Assembly: GCA_052388455.1 (NCBI GenBank)
Contig: JBQTIA010000001.1
Span: 1 to 64,000, forward strand
DNA from: CAZSNH01 sp052388455
GTDB taxonomy: Bacteria > Pseudomonadota > Alphaproteobacteria > Rhizobiales > Hyphomicrobiaceae
Reading direction: 5' to 3'
DNA: 64,000 nucleotides
Under the pieces are notes generated by a model. It was not told the origin of the DNA, made no database searches, and saw only the letters and a program-made list of their open reading frames with translations. A program made the translations under genes and the position numbers. Shown here in pieces: positions 9,726 through 19,270 of this stretch. Within the stretch, counting starts at the first letter, position 1. Every line of letters begins with the position of its first letter.

Positions 9726-10661
9726 ATGCTCGAGCCCGCTCTGCGTTCCGGACTGGTGGCCCTCCTCGACTGGTATCGCGCCATGGGCGTGGATCAGGCG
9801 ACGGGGGAGGAGGCCGTAGACTGGCTGGCGCGTGGGCCTCACGACGGTCCGGGTCACGACTTCCGGGCCGAGAGTTTTGCGCGGCCCGCCGACGAGACGG
9901 CGGCCGACCCGCGGACGATCCCTGCGCCTACCGTCGGCACGGCTCCTGTGCCCGTACGCCAGAGCGTCCTATCGGCCGGCTTTCGCAGTCCACCATCGAC
10001 CGCTCCGGCTTCGCCTGCCGCCAGTTCCTCAATCCGCACTGCCGGGGCAGCGGAGACGGCGGCACGCGACTTGGCCGGCCGAGCGGCAAGCCTCGCCGAT
10101 CTCGGCGCTGCGCTCGCCGCGTTCGAGGGATGCGGCCTGAAAACGACCGCCAAGAATTTGTGCCTCTATCGCGGTAGCCCGCAGGCGCGACTGATGCTGA
10201 TCGGGGAAGCCCCGGGCCGTGACGAGGACATCGCCGGCAGGCCGTTCGTCGGACGTGCCGGCCAACTGCTCGACCGTATGCTTTCGGCGATCGGACTCGG
10301 CGAGGCGGACGTGCACATCACCAACGTGGTGTACTGGCGCCCGCCCGGAAACCGGACACCGACACCTCAGGAGGTCGAGCAGTGCCGGCCGTTCGTCGAG
10401 CGGCAGGTGGAGCTGGTGGCACCGGAGATCGTGCTGGTTCTCGGCGGGGTCGCCGCAAAACCGGTGCTCGGCACCACTGAAGGCATCATGAAGCTGCGTG
10501 GTCGCTGGCAGGAGCGGACCATCGGCCGCCACGCTTGCCAGGTGATGGCGACGCTGCATCCCGCCTACCTGCTGCGAACGCCGGCCGCCAAGCGGCAGGC
10601 CTGGAGCGACCTCCTCGCCATAAAGTCGAGGCTGCGCGGCGACGACACGCCATCCGCATGA
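9726..10661 (+). CDS. Uracil-DNA glycosylase, family 4/5 type
   Basis: A 311-residue protein whose last 200 residues form a UDG fold. It has the family 4 catalytic motif GEAPGRDEDIAGRPFVG near residue 160, the stretch NVVYWRPPGNRTPT, and the second motif HPAYLLRTP near 279. These enzymes remove uracil from DNA to start base excision repair. The N-terminal ~120 residues are Ala/Pro-rich, as in other alphaproteobacterial members. The four-cysteine iron-sulfur set of thermophilic family 4 enzymes is not complete here: I see Cys in the GCGLKTTAKNLC segment and in EQCRPF. The covalent-binding UdgX loop is absent. ATG 9726 is the first in-frame start. Confidence 0.88.
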   Translation: MLEPALRSGLVALLDWYRAMGVDQATGEEAVDWLARGPHDGPGHDFRAESFARPADETAADPRTIPAPTVGTAPVPVRQSVLSAGFRSPPSTAPASPAASSSIRTAGAAETAARDLAGRAASLADLGAALAAFEGCGLKTTAKNLCLYRGSPQARLMLIGEAPGRDEDIAGRPFVGRAGQLLDRMLSAIGLGEADVHITNVVYWRPPGNRTPTPQEVEQCRPFVERQVELVAPEIVLVLGGVAAKPVLGTTEGIMKLRGRWQERTIGRHACQVMATLHPAYLLRTPAAKRQAWSDLLAIKSRLRGDDTPSA

Positions 10662-10807
10662 CCTCTGCAGTGCGATAAAATTTGAGCGAAATTGCCGGGG
10701 CAGGCTTAAGCGCAACTCCAAGTCCCTGCGTTAGGCTCTGTCCATGGCGCCTCGAACGCCAGCAGCAACGCGGCTGTTCAATTGATAATGTGAGTGGGGG
10801 ATTTTTC

Positions 10808-11311
10808 ATGAGCTCGGGATTCGTCTATCTGCGTCCGATCACTGTCGTCGCGTCCCGCGTCTGCGGGCCGTACGCGCAGGGCGCGGTCGAGGCGTGGCGG
10901 CAGATGTTCGCCTGGATCGACGACAGCGGTCTGAGGTCGCAGATCGGCGTCGGTTATGGGCTTCTGCGGGACAACCCGGCTGAAATCCCGCGCGAGAAAT
11001 GCCGCTATGACGCCTGCGTCGCGCTGGAGCCCGGGTTCGAGAACATGGTTCCCTTGGGGTTCAGCGTGCAGCGCCTTCCGGGCGGCGCCTATGCCCGCCA
11101 GCGCCACCTCGGAGTCGAGGGTCTGCACGCGGCCATCGCCGAGTTGCGGGATAGCTGGGTTCCCTCGCATGGCCTGCATGTCGTGCCGGGCCGTCCGTTC
11201 ATCGAAATTTATCTCGACGATCCCACCCGCGTGCCGGCGGCGAAGCGGCGCGTCGATATCTGCATTCCGGTCAGCACGGCCGCACAGGCGTCGCACCGAT
11301 CCGCCGCCTGA
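10808..11311 (+). CDS. GyrI-like / AraC effector-binding-domain protein
   Basis: A 167-residue stand-alone protein with the GyrI-like small-molecule-binding fold: RPITVVASRVCGPYAQGA near the N-terminus, the central ALEPGFENMVPLGFSVQRLP, and the C-terminal FIEIYLDDPTRVP, all of which align with SbmC/GyrI and with the ligand domain of AraC-type regulators. Stand-alone members can bind drugs or inhibit gyrase, but the ligand cannot be inferred. ATG 10808 is preceded by a G-run (GTGAGTGGGGG) that can act as ribosome binding site; the longer open frame upstream overlaps a region without coding character. It stands alone between the UDG gene and moaB. Confidence 0.75.
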   Translation: MSSGFVYLRPITVVASRVCGPYAQGAVEAWRQMFAWIDDSGLRSQIGVGYGLLRDNPAEIPREKCRYDACVALEPGFENMVPLGFSVQRLPGGAYARQRHLGVEGLHAAIAELRDSWVPSHGLHVVPGRPFIEIYLDDPTRVPAAKRRVDICIPVSTAAQASHRSAA

Positions 11312-11416
11312 CGGGGCCGACTGGTCGGGGCAACGGCGATCGATCCAGCGTCACTGGACGCGCGGAGGCGGGCGGGACATGGTGACGGGACAACCCCCGC
11401 CCCGCCGTGAGGCCGC

Positions 11417-11956
11417 ATGCCGCGCATCGACGACTGCCGTCCCTTCATTCCCGTCCGCATCGCCGTGCTGACGATGTCCGATACGCGCGCGCTCGCCGAC
11501 GACAAGTCGGGCAACACGCTCGCCGAACTGATCACGGCAGCCGGACACATCGCCGCCGCTCGGGCCCTGGTGAAGGACGATGTGGCGGCGATCCGCGCCA
11601 AGGTCGAAGGCTGGATCGCCGATCCTGAGATCGATGTCGTCATCACGACCGGTGGCACGGGTTTCACCGGCCGTGATGTGACGCCGGAAGCCGTGCGGCC
11701 ACTCTTCGAAAAGGAGATCGACGGCTTCTCGACCGTGTTCCATATGCTGTCGTTTCAGAAGATCGAAACCTCGACCATCCAGTCGCGGGCCTGCGGCGGA
11801 CTGGCACGCGGCACGTATATCTTCTGCCTTCCCGGTTCGCCGGGCGCCTGCCGCGACGCCTGGGAGGGCATTCTCAAGTGGCAGCTCGACAATCGCCACC
11901 GTCCCTGCAATTTCGTCGAGATCATGCCGCGGCTCGAAGAGCACCGGCGTAAGTAG
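11417..11956 (+). CDS. moaB: Molybdenum cofactor biosynthesis protein B (MoaB/MogA fold)
   Basis: A 179-residue MoaB protein, which adenylylates molybdopterin or assists the step before molybdenum insertion. The family core is visible: IAVLTMSDTR at the start, the substrate loop TTGGTGFTGRDVTPEAVRPL near residues 77-96, and FCLPGSPGACRDAWEGI near 137. ATG 11417 has a GAGG stretch four bases upstream. It is followed 20 bp later by the end of the convergent peroxiredoxin gene. Nothing else for molybdenum cofactor synthesis lies nearby. Confidence 0.93.
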   Translation: MPRIDDCRPFIPVRIAVLTMSDTRALADDKSGNTLAELITAAGHIAAARALVKDDVAAIRAKVEGWIADPEIDVVITTGGTGFTGRDVTPEAVRPLFEKEIDGFSTVFHMLSFQKIETSTIQSRACGGLARGTYIFCLPGSPGACRDAWEGILKWQLDNRHRPCNFVEIMPRLEEHRRK

Positions 11957-11976
11957 CCTTCAAGTGCGAGCCGCTT

Positions 11977-12519
11977 TCATGCGCCGCTGCGCAACCATTG
12001 CAGCAGTTCGGCCGCGTGCAGGTCCGGCGGATGGATGGGGTAGAAGACCTTCACGATTCGCCCGGCTCGAGCGACCAGGGTCAGGCGCTCCAAATATTTT
12101 TTGCCGCCGGTCTCGAAGCGCGGAAGCTGCAGGGCATCGGCAAACGCGAACCCTTCGTCGCTCAGGATCGGAAACGGCAGCTTGAGCCGAAGCGCCAGCT
12201 CACGCTGATGGCCGGTGTCCTGGCCGCTGATCGCGAAGACCGTAACACCCTGCACCATGAACTTGCTGTCGAGGTTGCGCAGTCCTTCCAGCTCAGGCGT
12301 CGAGCCGTGCGCGCCGGGAAGGCTGTCCCAGTTCTGCGGATTGGGCAGTCCGGGCCGGCCGGTCCACGGGTAGACGACGATCGCCGCGACACCGGCCAGG
12401 TCGGTCAGTCGCACCGTGCCGCCGTCCGTCGAAGTCAGGGTGACGTCGGGCAGGGGCGTTCCAGCCACGAGGTGCCGCGCCCCGCCGCGATCGACCGGCG
12501 CCGGATAGGGCCACGTCAT
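11977..12519 (-). CDS. Peroxiredoxin-like protein lacking the catalytic cysteine
   Basis: A 180-residue thioredoxin-fold protein and clear paralogue of the gene immediately upstream. The active-site region reads YPWTGRPGLPNPQNW followed by GAHGSTPELEGL, where the neighbour has GARGCTPQSCAF. Ser73 replaces the expected peroxidatic Cys and Glu78 replaces the second Cys, so ordinary thiol peroxidase chemistry is not possible. Its ATG (12519) overlaps the TGA of the upstream gene in an ATGA, indicating translational coupling. The two products may form a hetero-oligomer in which this one is structural or regulatory; that is inference. A longer open frame upstream is the other gene's antiphase and was ignored. 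Confidence 0.85.
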   Translation of the reverse strand: MTWPYPAPVDRGGARHLVAGTPLPDVTLTSTDGGTVRLTDLAGVAAIVVYPWTGRPGLPNPQNWDSLPGAHGSTPELEGLRNLDSKFMVQGVTVFAISGQDTGHQRELALRLKLPFPILSDEGFAFADALQLPRFETGGKKYLERLTLVARAGRIVKVFYPIHPPDLHAAELLQWLRSGA

Positions 12520-13091
12520 CGCGGGTGCTCCCTGATCCACGCCAGCACGTCGGCGGCATTCCGATCCGGCGGGAAGACCGGGTAAAAGACGTGTGAGATG
12601 CGGCCATCGTCGATGATCAGAGTCAGTCGCCTGATCTTGCGGCGGCCGTCCACCTCCATCACGGGGAGGCGCAGGGCCGTCGCGAACGCGAGGGCATGAT
12701 CCGACAACAGCAGGAACGGCAGATGGAGCCGTCGAGCCGCTTCCTGCTGCTCCGCGCTTGCTTGCGTCGAAAGTCCGAAAACGGCATCCGCGCCCGCCGC
12801 CGCAAGATCCGCGTGCAAATCCCGAAAGGCGCAGCTCTGTGGCGTGCACCCGCGTGCGCCGGGAATCTCGTCCCATCCGTTCGGTAGGGGAACGCCGGGC
12901 TGGCCCGTCTTGGGATAGGCGAAAACGATCGTTCGGCCAGGGCGCGTCGATAGATCGACCCATGAGCCGTCTGTGGCCGTCAAGGCGACAGTCGGCACTT
13001 GCATTCCAGGGAGATGCGCCGCGGCCCCGTCGTCTTCCGGCACCGGCAGTACGGACCAGTCGACGGCCATGAGGTTTGGCGACGTTGCCAC
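12516..13091 (-). CDS. Peroxiredoxin (AhpC/TSA or redoxin family)
   Basis: A 191-residue thioredoxin-fold peroxiredoxin that should reduce peroxides in the cytoplasm. The active-site region AYPKTGQPGVPLP leads into GARGCTPQSCAFRDL, with Cys82 as the likely peroxidatic and Cys87 as the likely resolving residue. GTG 13091 is chosen because AAGGG lies nine bases upstream, inside the end of smpB, while the internal ATG codon has no ribosome binding site. It follows smpB by 4 bp and overlaps the next gene by 4 bp, so dapA-smpB-prx-prx behaves as one transcription unit. Confidence 0.88.
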   Translation of the reverse strand: MATSPNLMAVDWSVLPVPEDDGAAAHLPGMQVPTVALTATDGSWVDLSTRPGRTIVFAYPKTGQPGVPLPNGWDEIPGARGCTPQSCAFRDLHADLAAAGADAVFGLSTQASAEQQEAARRLHLPFLLLSDHALAFATALRLPVMEVDGRRKIRRLTLIIDDGRISHVFYPVFPPDRNAADVLAWIREHPR

Positions 13092-13095
13092 GGGC

Positions 13096-13572
13096 TCAGC
13101 CCTTTTCGCGCATGATGCGGGCGCGCTCGCGATCCCAGTCGCGCTTCTTTTCGCTGTCGCGCTTGTCGTGCAGTTTTTTGCCTTCGGCGAGCGCGAGCTT
13201 CAGCTTGGCGATGCCGCGAGCGTTGAAATAGAGTTCGAGCGGCACGATGGTCATGCCCTTGCGCTCGATGGCGATGGCGAGCTTGTGCATCTCCGGCTTG
13301 CGCATCAGCAGCTTGCGCTTGCGGCGCGGCTCGTGCTGGAAAAACTTGCCCGAGGACGCATGTTCCGGAATGTAGGAATTGACCAGCCACATGCCGCCGT
13401 CCTCGAACGAGGCGTAGCTCTCGGCGATGTTCGAGTGGCCTTTGCGCAGCGACTTCACCTCCGTGCCGACGAGCTGCAGACCGGCCTCGTAGGTGTCGGA
13501 GATGAAATACTCATGCCGGGCCTTGCGATTCTCGGCGACGGTCTTGTGCCCATCCTCCTTTTTCGCCGCCAT
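13096..13572 (-). CDS. smpB: SsrA-binding protein SmpB
   Basis: SmpB binds tmRNA and carries it into stalled ribosomes to rescue them. The 158-residue protein is full length, with ENRKARHEYFI near the start, the central GTEVKSLRKGHSNI, and the basic C-terminal tail LHDKRDSEKKRDWDRERARI that enters the decoding centre. ATG 13572 (MAAKKEDG) gives the usual start; the open frame runs further upstream through a repetitive GTGAGTGG region that is not protein-like. It lies downstream of dapA with a 199-bp gap that holds a long inverted repeat. Confidence 0.97.
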   Translation of the reverse strand: MAAKKEDGHKTVAENRKARHEYFISDTYEAGLQLVGTEVKSLRKGHSNIAESYASFEDGGMWLVNSYIPEHASSGKFFQHEPRRKRKLLMRKPEMHKLAIAIERKGMTIVPLELYFNARGIAKLKLALAEGKKLHDKRDSEKKRDWDRERARIMREKG

Positions 13573-13619
13573 TGTTGCTCTCGCTTGCTCTCGTTGGTGA
13601 GGTGGTGTGGTCGTGAGAT

Positions 13620-13767
13620 GGTCAGATCGTGAGGTGGTGAGTGGTGAGTGGGCGGTCAAGCTATGCCGAATGCCGGCATCAGATGCTGCAATCACTCATC
13701 ATTGACGACCAACGACCACTAAGCCGACTCCACTTGCGACTCACCACTCACCACTCACGATCTCACC
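13620..13767. repeat. Long imperfect inverted repeat between dapA and smpB
   Basis: The left arm (13620-13649) and right arm (13739-13767) are built from the unit GTGGTGAGTG and its complement. Aligned as a stem they match at 28 of 29 positions, with one bulged G in the left arm and one mismatch. The loop is 89 bases and contains a small palindrome, ATGCCGGCAT (13669-13678). In the dapA-smpB direction the hairpin would form in the 5' leader of smpB. It may be a transcript-processing or attenuation structure, or a remnant of a repeat element. Confidence 0.75.
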
Positions 13768-13771
13768 AAAA

Positions 13772-14662
<891 letters not shown>

Positions 14663-14991
14663 CCTGCCGACCCTTGTTTGAGCGCGCCCTCGAGGCCCGG
14701 CCGGCGTGTGCGCCCGGACCCCCAATTCGAATTCTGATGCCCAGTTTCGGCGCGGAAACCGAGAAGGTGAACCGCCGCAGATCCCGACAAGCTCTGGATG
14801 GCGGGGCGTCAATCGACACCCTGCCTTGAAGCGGGCCAGAGCGCTTGTTACCCTTCCGCCGTGGTTCAAATGATGGCGATTTTGTTCGCCATCTCGAACG
14901 GCCGGGGACATTAGGCGTGCCTCCCGCGGCCTGCAAGCCGTGCGCTGCGTTGCTGCCCTGTTGTTCCCCTGAGGAAAGGCCGACCATCACC
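14663..14991. other. Divergent intergenic region dapA / lytic transglycosylase (329 bp)
   Basis: This holds the promoters of two divergent genes. A small perfect hairpin, ATGGCGA (14873-14879) with TCGCCAT (14886-14892), lies about 100 bases before the transglycosylase start. I see no operator consensus and no convincing small gene. Confidence 0.4.
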
Positions 14992-17220
14992 GTGCGACGT
15001 TCACATCGCCCCCGGGCCAAAAATCTGAAGGTCGGAGCCGTCTGGCTGACGTCGCTGGCGGCCGCCCTCGCGGCCGTCGGACCGGCCTCAGCCCAGGATG
15101 CAGCAGTTCCCGCACCCACCGCGGCCGCAACCCCAGCTCCGGCCACCGCTCCCGCTGCGGCGTCAGCCGCCGCGACGATGCCGAAACCCGCCTCGCCTTC
15201 GAAAGCCGAGAAGGACCACTTCGCCCGTCTCGACAAGGCGTTGGCCCCCGTTCGCGATCAGCCGCTTGGAACCGAGGACGCCACCGCCATCCGCGACGCG
15301 GTGAAAGCCATCGGCGCCGGCAATCTGGCCAAGGGGCTCGACCTCAAGGCCAAAGTCTCGAATCCGGTCGGCATCAAGCTGATCGAGTGGTTCCGGCTGC
15401 GCGCCGGCTATGGCACGGTCGAGGACTTCCGTGCGTTCCTGAAGGACAATCCCGCGTGGCCGGATCGCCCGCTGCTCGTGGCGCGGATGGAGGAATCGAT
15501 CTTCACCCAGGGAGGCAGTGCCGCCTCGATCCTGGAGCACTTCAAGATCCTGCCGCCTGCGACCGGCATCGGCATGGCGGCCCTCGCCTCCGCGCACCTC
15601 GCCAGCGGTGACAAGGACGCGGCCAAGGCCCTGGCCGCCAAGGCGTGGCGCGAGCACAATCTTCCCTCGACGCTCGAAAGCGGCTTCCTCGACCGGTTCG
15701 GGACGCTGCTCGAGCCCGCCGATCACAAATGGCGCTTCGATCGACTGGTCATCGATGACATCCGCTGGCGGGACGAACGCAATGCGCGCGCGGCCATCGC
15801 CCGTCGGGTCGTGCCGCTGCTGGCGCCCGAAGAGCAGAAAAAAGCGCCGGGCCGCATCGCTCTGCTGCTCGGCGGCAAGAGCCCGGTCGCTGCGGCCGGC
15901 ACCGGCAAGGACCAGGACTGGGGAGTCGTGTTCCACCGCATCCAGGCGCTGCGCCGGACGAACAAGGTCGAGGAGGCGGCCAAGCTCATGCTCGGCGCCC
16001 CGACCGCCTCGGAGAAGATCGTCAGTCCCGACGACTGGTGGGTCGAGCGCCGCCAGCTCGCCTACGGCGCGCTGAAGCTCGGCAAACCGAAGCTCGCCTA
16101 CGACCTCGTCAAGGAGGCCGGGCCGCTGACCGTGAACCCGCTCAAGGAGCAGTCGTTCATGGCCGGATGGCTGGCGCTCCGCTACCTCAAGGACGCCAAG
16201 CTCGCCGAGCCGCATTTCCAGGCCATGAAGGCCGCTGCGGATGGCCCGTTGAGCCGCGCCAAGGCGGCCTACTGGCTGGCGCGCACGGCCGAAGCGACGG
16301 GCGACAAGTCCGGTGCCGAAACCTTCTACCGGATGGCGACGGAGGACCCCGATACCTTCCACGGCCTGCTGTCGCGCCAGAAGCTTGAGCCCGGCCGCCA
16401 GCCGATCGTCGTCAAGGCTCCGGCCGAGCCGACCGACGAGCAGATCGAAAAGTTCGTGTCGACCGACGCCGTGCGGGCCGTCGTCATCGCCCGCAAGGCC
16501 GCCCTCGACGCCAGTCTGCTGCGCGGCTTCATCGTGCACTTGCGCAGCGTGTTTCCGAGCGAGGCGGAGATGTCACTGGTGGCGCATCTCTCCGAGACTG
16601 TCGGCGATACGCAGATGGCGGTGCGCACGGGCAAAGCTGCCATCGGCGACCGCAAGAACCTGCTCTACTACGCCTATCCCGTGCACCCGTTTCCGGCCTA
16701 CACGCCGCTGCGCAAGCCGCCCGAGACGGCGCTGCTGCTCGGAATCGCGCGGCAGGAAACCGAGTTCAACAGCCTGATCGTCTCGGGTGCGGGCGCCAAG
16801 GGCCTGCTGCAGGTGATGACGATAACCGCCAAGCACGTCTGTACCGACTACAAGATCAAGTGCGACATTCCCCGCCTGCTGTCCGATCCCGCCTACAACA
16901 CCATGATGGCCTCGGCCTACATCGGCGATCGCATGGACGAGTTCGCCGGCTCTTACGTGCTGACCGCGGCCGGATACAACGCCGGTCCAGGACGCGCGCG
17001 GCAATGGATCCGAGAATTCGGCGATCCACGCGATCCGGCCGTCGACCCCATCGATTGGATCGAGCGCATACCCATCCAGGAAACCCGTGAGTATGTCGGC
17101 AAGGTTCTCGCCAATGTCCAAGTCTATCGCGCCCGGCTCGGTGCGGAGGCCGACGCCTTGCGGCTCGAGGAAGATCTCAACCGTGCACGCCGGGCAGCGG
17201 CACCGAAATCCGACGGCTGA
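14992..17220 (+). CDS. Soluble lytic murein transglycosylase (SLT family 1)
   Basis: A periplasmic enzyme that cleaves the MurNAc-GlcNAc bond of peptidoglycan with formation of anhydro-MurNAc. The 742-residue protein has a signal sequence (VWLTSLAAALAAVGPASA, cut after ASA), a long alpha-helical superhelix of the Slt70 type, and a C-terminal SLT domain at about residues 570-705. The catalytic Glu lies in GIARQETEFNSL near residue 588, followed by GAKGLLQVM and AAGYNAGPGRARQWI. GTG 14992 is preceded by GAGGAAAGG, the best ribosome binding site in the area; an open frame exists upstream but begins without one. Confidence 0.93.
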   Translation: MRRSHRPRAKNLKVGAVWLTSLAAALAAVGPASAQDAAVPAPTAAATPAPATAPAAASAAATMPKPASPSKAEKDHFARLDKALAPVRDQPLGTEDATAIRDAVKAIGAGNLAKGLDLKAKVSNPVGIKLIEWFRLRAGYGTVEDFRAFLKDNPAWPDRPLLVARMEESIFTQGGSAASILEHFKILPPATGIGMAALASAHLASGDKDAAKALAAKAWREHNLPSTLESGFLDRFGTLLEPADHKWRFDRLVIDDIRWRDERNARAAIARRVVPLLAPEEQKKAPGRIALLLGGKSPVAAAGTGKDQDWGVVFHRIQALRRTNKVEEAAKLMLGAPTASEKIVSPDDWWVERRQLAYGALKLGKPKLAYDLVKEAGPLTVNPLKEQSFMAGWLALRYLKDAKLAEPHFQAMKAAADGPLSRAKAAYWLARTAEATGDKSGAETFYRMATEDPDTFHGLLSRQKLEPGRQPIVVKAPAEPTDEQIEKFVSTDAVRAVVIARKAALDASLLRGFIVHLRSVFPSEAEMSLVAHLSETVGDTQMAVRTGKAAIGDRKNLLYYAYPVHPFPAYTPLRKPPETALLLGIARQETEFNSLIVSGAGAKGLLQVMTITAKHVCTDYKIKCDIPRLLSDPAYNTMMASAYIGDRMDEFAGSYVLTAAGYNAGPGRARQWIREFGDPRDPAVDPIDWIERIPIQETREYVGKVLANVQVYRARLGAEADALRLEEDLNRARRAAAPKSDG

Positions 17221-17258
17221 AACCGTTCGGCTCTAGGCGGCCGGCGGCAGTCCGACTG

Positions 17259-18101
17259 TCAAGCCGCGACACCGATGCGTCGATCGAGTGCCGCGACCGT
17301 GGCGATCTCCTCGGCGACGACATGGAAATGGCTGAGAACGTGCGGTCCAAAGGTCGTGATCATGGCCACGTCGGCGGCATCACGACCGCGCGCGATCACC
17401 ACCCGGCCGATGCGTGGTTTGTTGTGGCGTGCGTCGAGTGTAAGCCAGCGGCCGCCGAGATAGACCTCCATCCAGGCCGAGAAATCCATCGGCGCGGGAT
17501 CGGGTGGGACGCCGATGTCGCCGAGATAGCCGTTCACATAGCGTGCCGGCATATTGAGGGCGCGGCATAGCGCGACCGCGAGGTGCGTGAAGTCGCGGCA
17601 GACGCCCACGCGCTCGTTCAGCGCTTCGAAAGCCGTGCGTGTGGAGCGGGCCAGCGCGTAGTCGAACCGGATGTGGCGGTGCACGAAGTCGACGACGGCT
17701 TGCGCTCGCTGTCCGCCTTCCGGCACGCCGCCGAAGGTCGACCATGCGAAGTCCGAGAGGCGGTCCGTCTCGCAATAGCGGCTGCCGGCCAGATAAGTCA
17801 TGCAATCGAAGGGCAGCTCGGCCACCGGCACGAAGTCGAGGTGCCCGGCGAGTTCGTCCGGCCGACCGTCGTCCGCGATTTCGGCGTGATAACTGAACCG
17901 CGTCGGACCCGGACCGGCAATGAACCTGCGCGCCTTGTTGCCGAAACCATCGATCAACGTATGGACGGGCGCGCACGAGGCAGTTTTGAACGACTGGCGC
18001 ACGACCTGGCGCGAGCGCTCGGGGTGGACGTCGACCATGGCTACGACGGCGGTCGGCGTCGCGACATCGATCTCGAGTTCGCATCCAACGCGAATGATCA
18101 T
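17259..18101 (-). CDS. Transglutaminase-like (papain-fold) protein
   Basis: A 280-residue protein with an N-terminal beta-barrel-like part and a transglutaminase core. The nucleophilic Cys lies in NERVGVCRDFTHLAVALCRA near residue 165, and the Asp lies in RWLTLDARHN. At the usual His position the sequence reads PMDFSAWMEVYLGG, with Ser; I believe DFSAW is common in bacterial relatives, so this is not a clear defect. Such proteins are generally assumed to be cysteine peptidases or amidases of unknown substrate. The start is uncertain: ATG 18101 (MIIRVG) has GGGAA upstream, while ATG 18116 (MGNRK) has no visible site. Confidence 0.8.
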   Translation of the reverse strand: MIIRVGCELEIDVATPTAVVAMVDVHPERSRQVVRQSFKTASCAPVHTLIDGFGNKARRFIAGPGPTRFSYHAEIADDGRPDELAGHLDFVPVAELPFDCMTYLAGSRYCETDRLSDFAWSTFGGVPEGGQRAQAVVDFVHRHIRFDYALARSTRTAFEALNERVGVCRDFTHLAVALCRALNMPARYVNGYLGDIGVPPDPAPMDFSAWMEVYLGGRWLTLDARHNKPRIGRVVIARGRDAADVAMITTFGPHVLSHFHVVAEEIATVAALDRRIGVAA

Positions 18102-18298
18102 TTTGCGATTTCCCATGTGAGCGCGTGTTGATCCAGTCTCACAACGCCGCCGAGAGCCTAGCAGTTCCTCGGAAAAATCGGCTCGGCCCTCGTCCGGATG
18201 CGGCAAGGCCCGCCTGAAATTTGCCCTTGAATGCCCCGCCGGGCGCGTGCCAACGTCGCAAGTGATCGCCTCACGCGATCCATTCCAAGAGGGCAGCA

Positions 18299-19228
18299 AT
18301 GGCAGGGCAGACGCACGCTCCGGCGGCTGAGGACATCTATTTCACGGCCCGCGACGGGCTTCGCATTCACGCCCGGCGCTATCCGGCGCGCCCCCACATG
18401 CGGCCCGGAGTCCGCCCGGTTCTCTGTCTGCCGGGCCTGACCCGCAATGGTCGCGACTTCCACGTCTTCGCCGGTGCCCTCGCGAGCGACGGATTCACGC
18501 CGCGCGACGTCTACACCATCGATTACCGCGGCCGCGGGCTTTCGGACCACGACACCGACTGGCGCAACTACGCCGTACCGATCGAGATGCTGGATGTCGT
18601 CGACTTCATGACCTTCGCCGGTCTGCACGACACCGCGATCGTCGGGACCTCGCGCGGCGGGCTCATTGCCATGGTCATGGCGGCGGCGCAGCCCTCGCTG
18701 ATCGGGACGCTGGTGCTCAACGACATCGGGCCGATCGTCGAGCCGGCGGGTCTGGCGCGCATCAGCGCCTATGTCGGTCGCGTGCCGCTTCCCTCGACAT
18801 GGGGCGACGCGGCCAAGCAGGTGCGAGACCTCAACGCTCGCGCTTTCCCGTCCGTCGGACTTGAGGAATGGGAGCAGGTGGCGCGGCAGTGGTACAACGA
18901 GCGCAACGGCCGGCCGGCCGCCAGCTACGATACCAAACTGTCGAACGCTCTGTCCGTTCTCGACGGACCGATGCCGGCGCTCTGGCCGCAGTTCGAAGCG
19001 CTGAAGCGCGTGCCGCTGCTGGTGCTGCGCGGGGAAAATTCGGACATCCTCTCCGCCGCGACGGTGGAGGAGATGCGCCGCCGGCATCCGCGCTTCGCCG
19101 AGGCGACCATCGCCGCCCAGGGACATGCGCCACTGCTGCGCGATGAACCCAGCATCAGCGTCGTTCGACGTTTTCTCGAAGCGGCGGACCAGGGACGATC
19201 GTCGGTTCAGCTCGCCTACGCTTCGTGA
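18299..19228 (+). CDS. Alpha/beta-fold hydrolase
   Basis: A 309-residue serine hydrolase. The oxyanion stretch CLPGLTRNGRDF, the nucleophile elbow GTSRGGLIA near residue 118, the acid in RGENSDILS and the His in QGHAPLLRDE are all present and in order. No signal peptide is visible, so it should act in the cytoplasm. The substrate cannot be told; the overall look is that of small-ester or enol-lactone hydrolases. ATG 18299 is preceded by AAGAGGGC. It converges with the SDR-like gene at a 42-bp gap. Confidence 0.85.
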   Translation: MAGQTHAPAAEDIYFTARDGLRIHARRYPARPHMRPGVRPVLCLPGLTRNGRDFHVFAGALASDGFTPRDVYTIDYRGRGLSDHDTDWRNYAVPIEMLDVVDFMTFAGLHDTAIVGTSRGGLIAMVMAAAQPSLIGTLVLNDIGPIVEPAGLARISAYVGRVPLPSTWGDAAKQVRDLNARAFPSVGLEEWEQVARQWYNERNGRPAASYDTKLSNALSVLDGPMPALWPQFEALKRVPLLVLRGENSDILSAATVEEMRRRHPRFAEATIAAQGHAPLLRDEPSISVVRRFLEAADQGRSSVQLAYAS

Positions 19229-19270
19229 CGGCGCGATGGGCGGGTGGCTGGCGGCGAGGGACGATTGTGC

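Noticed and set aside
9726..10661. Possible UdgX (covalent uracil-binding protein)
   Set aside because: The Arg-loop with the covalent His is absent; motifs are those of ordinary family 4 enzymes.
17259..18101. Transglutaminase-like protein as a dead enzyme because Ser stands at the usual His position
   Set aside because: I believe DFSAW is common in bacterial relatives, so the change alone is not evidence of inactivity.
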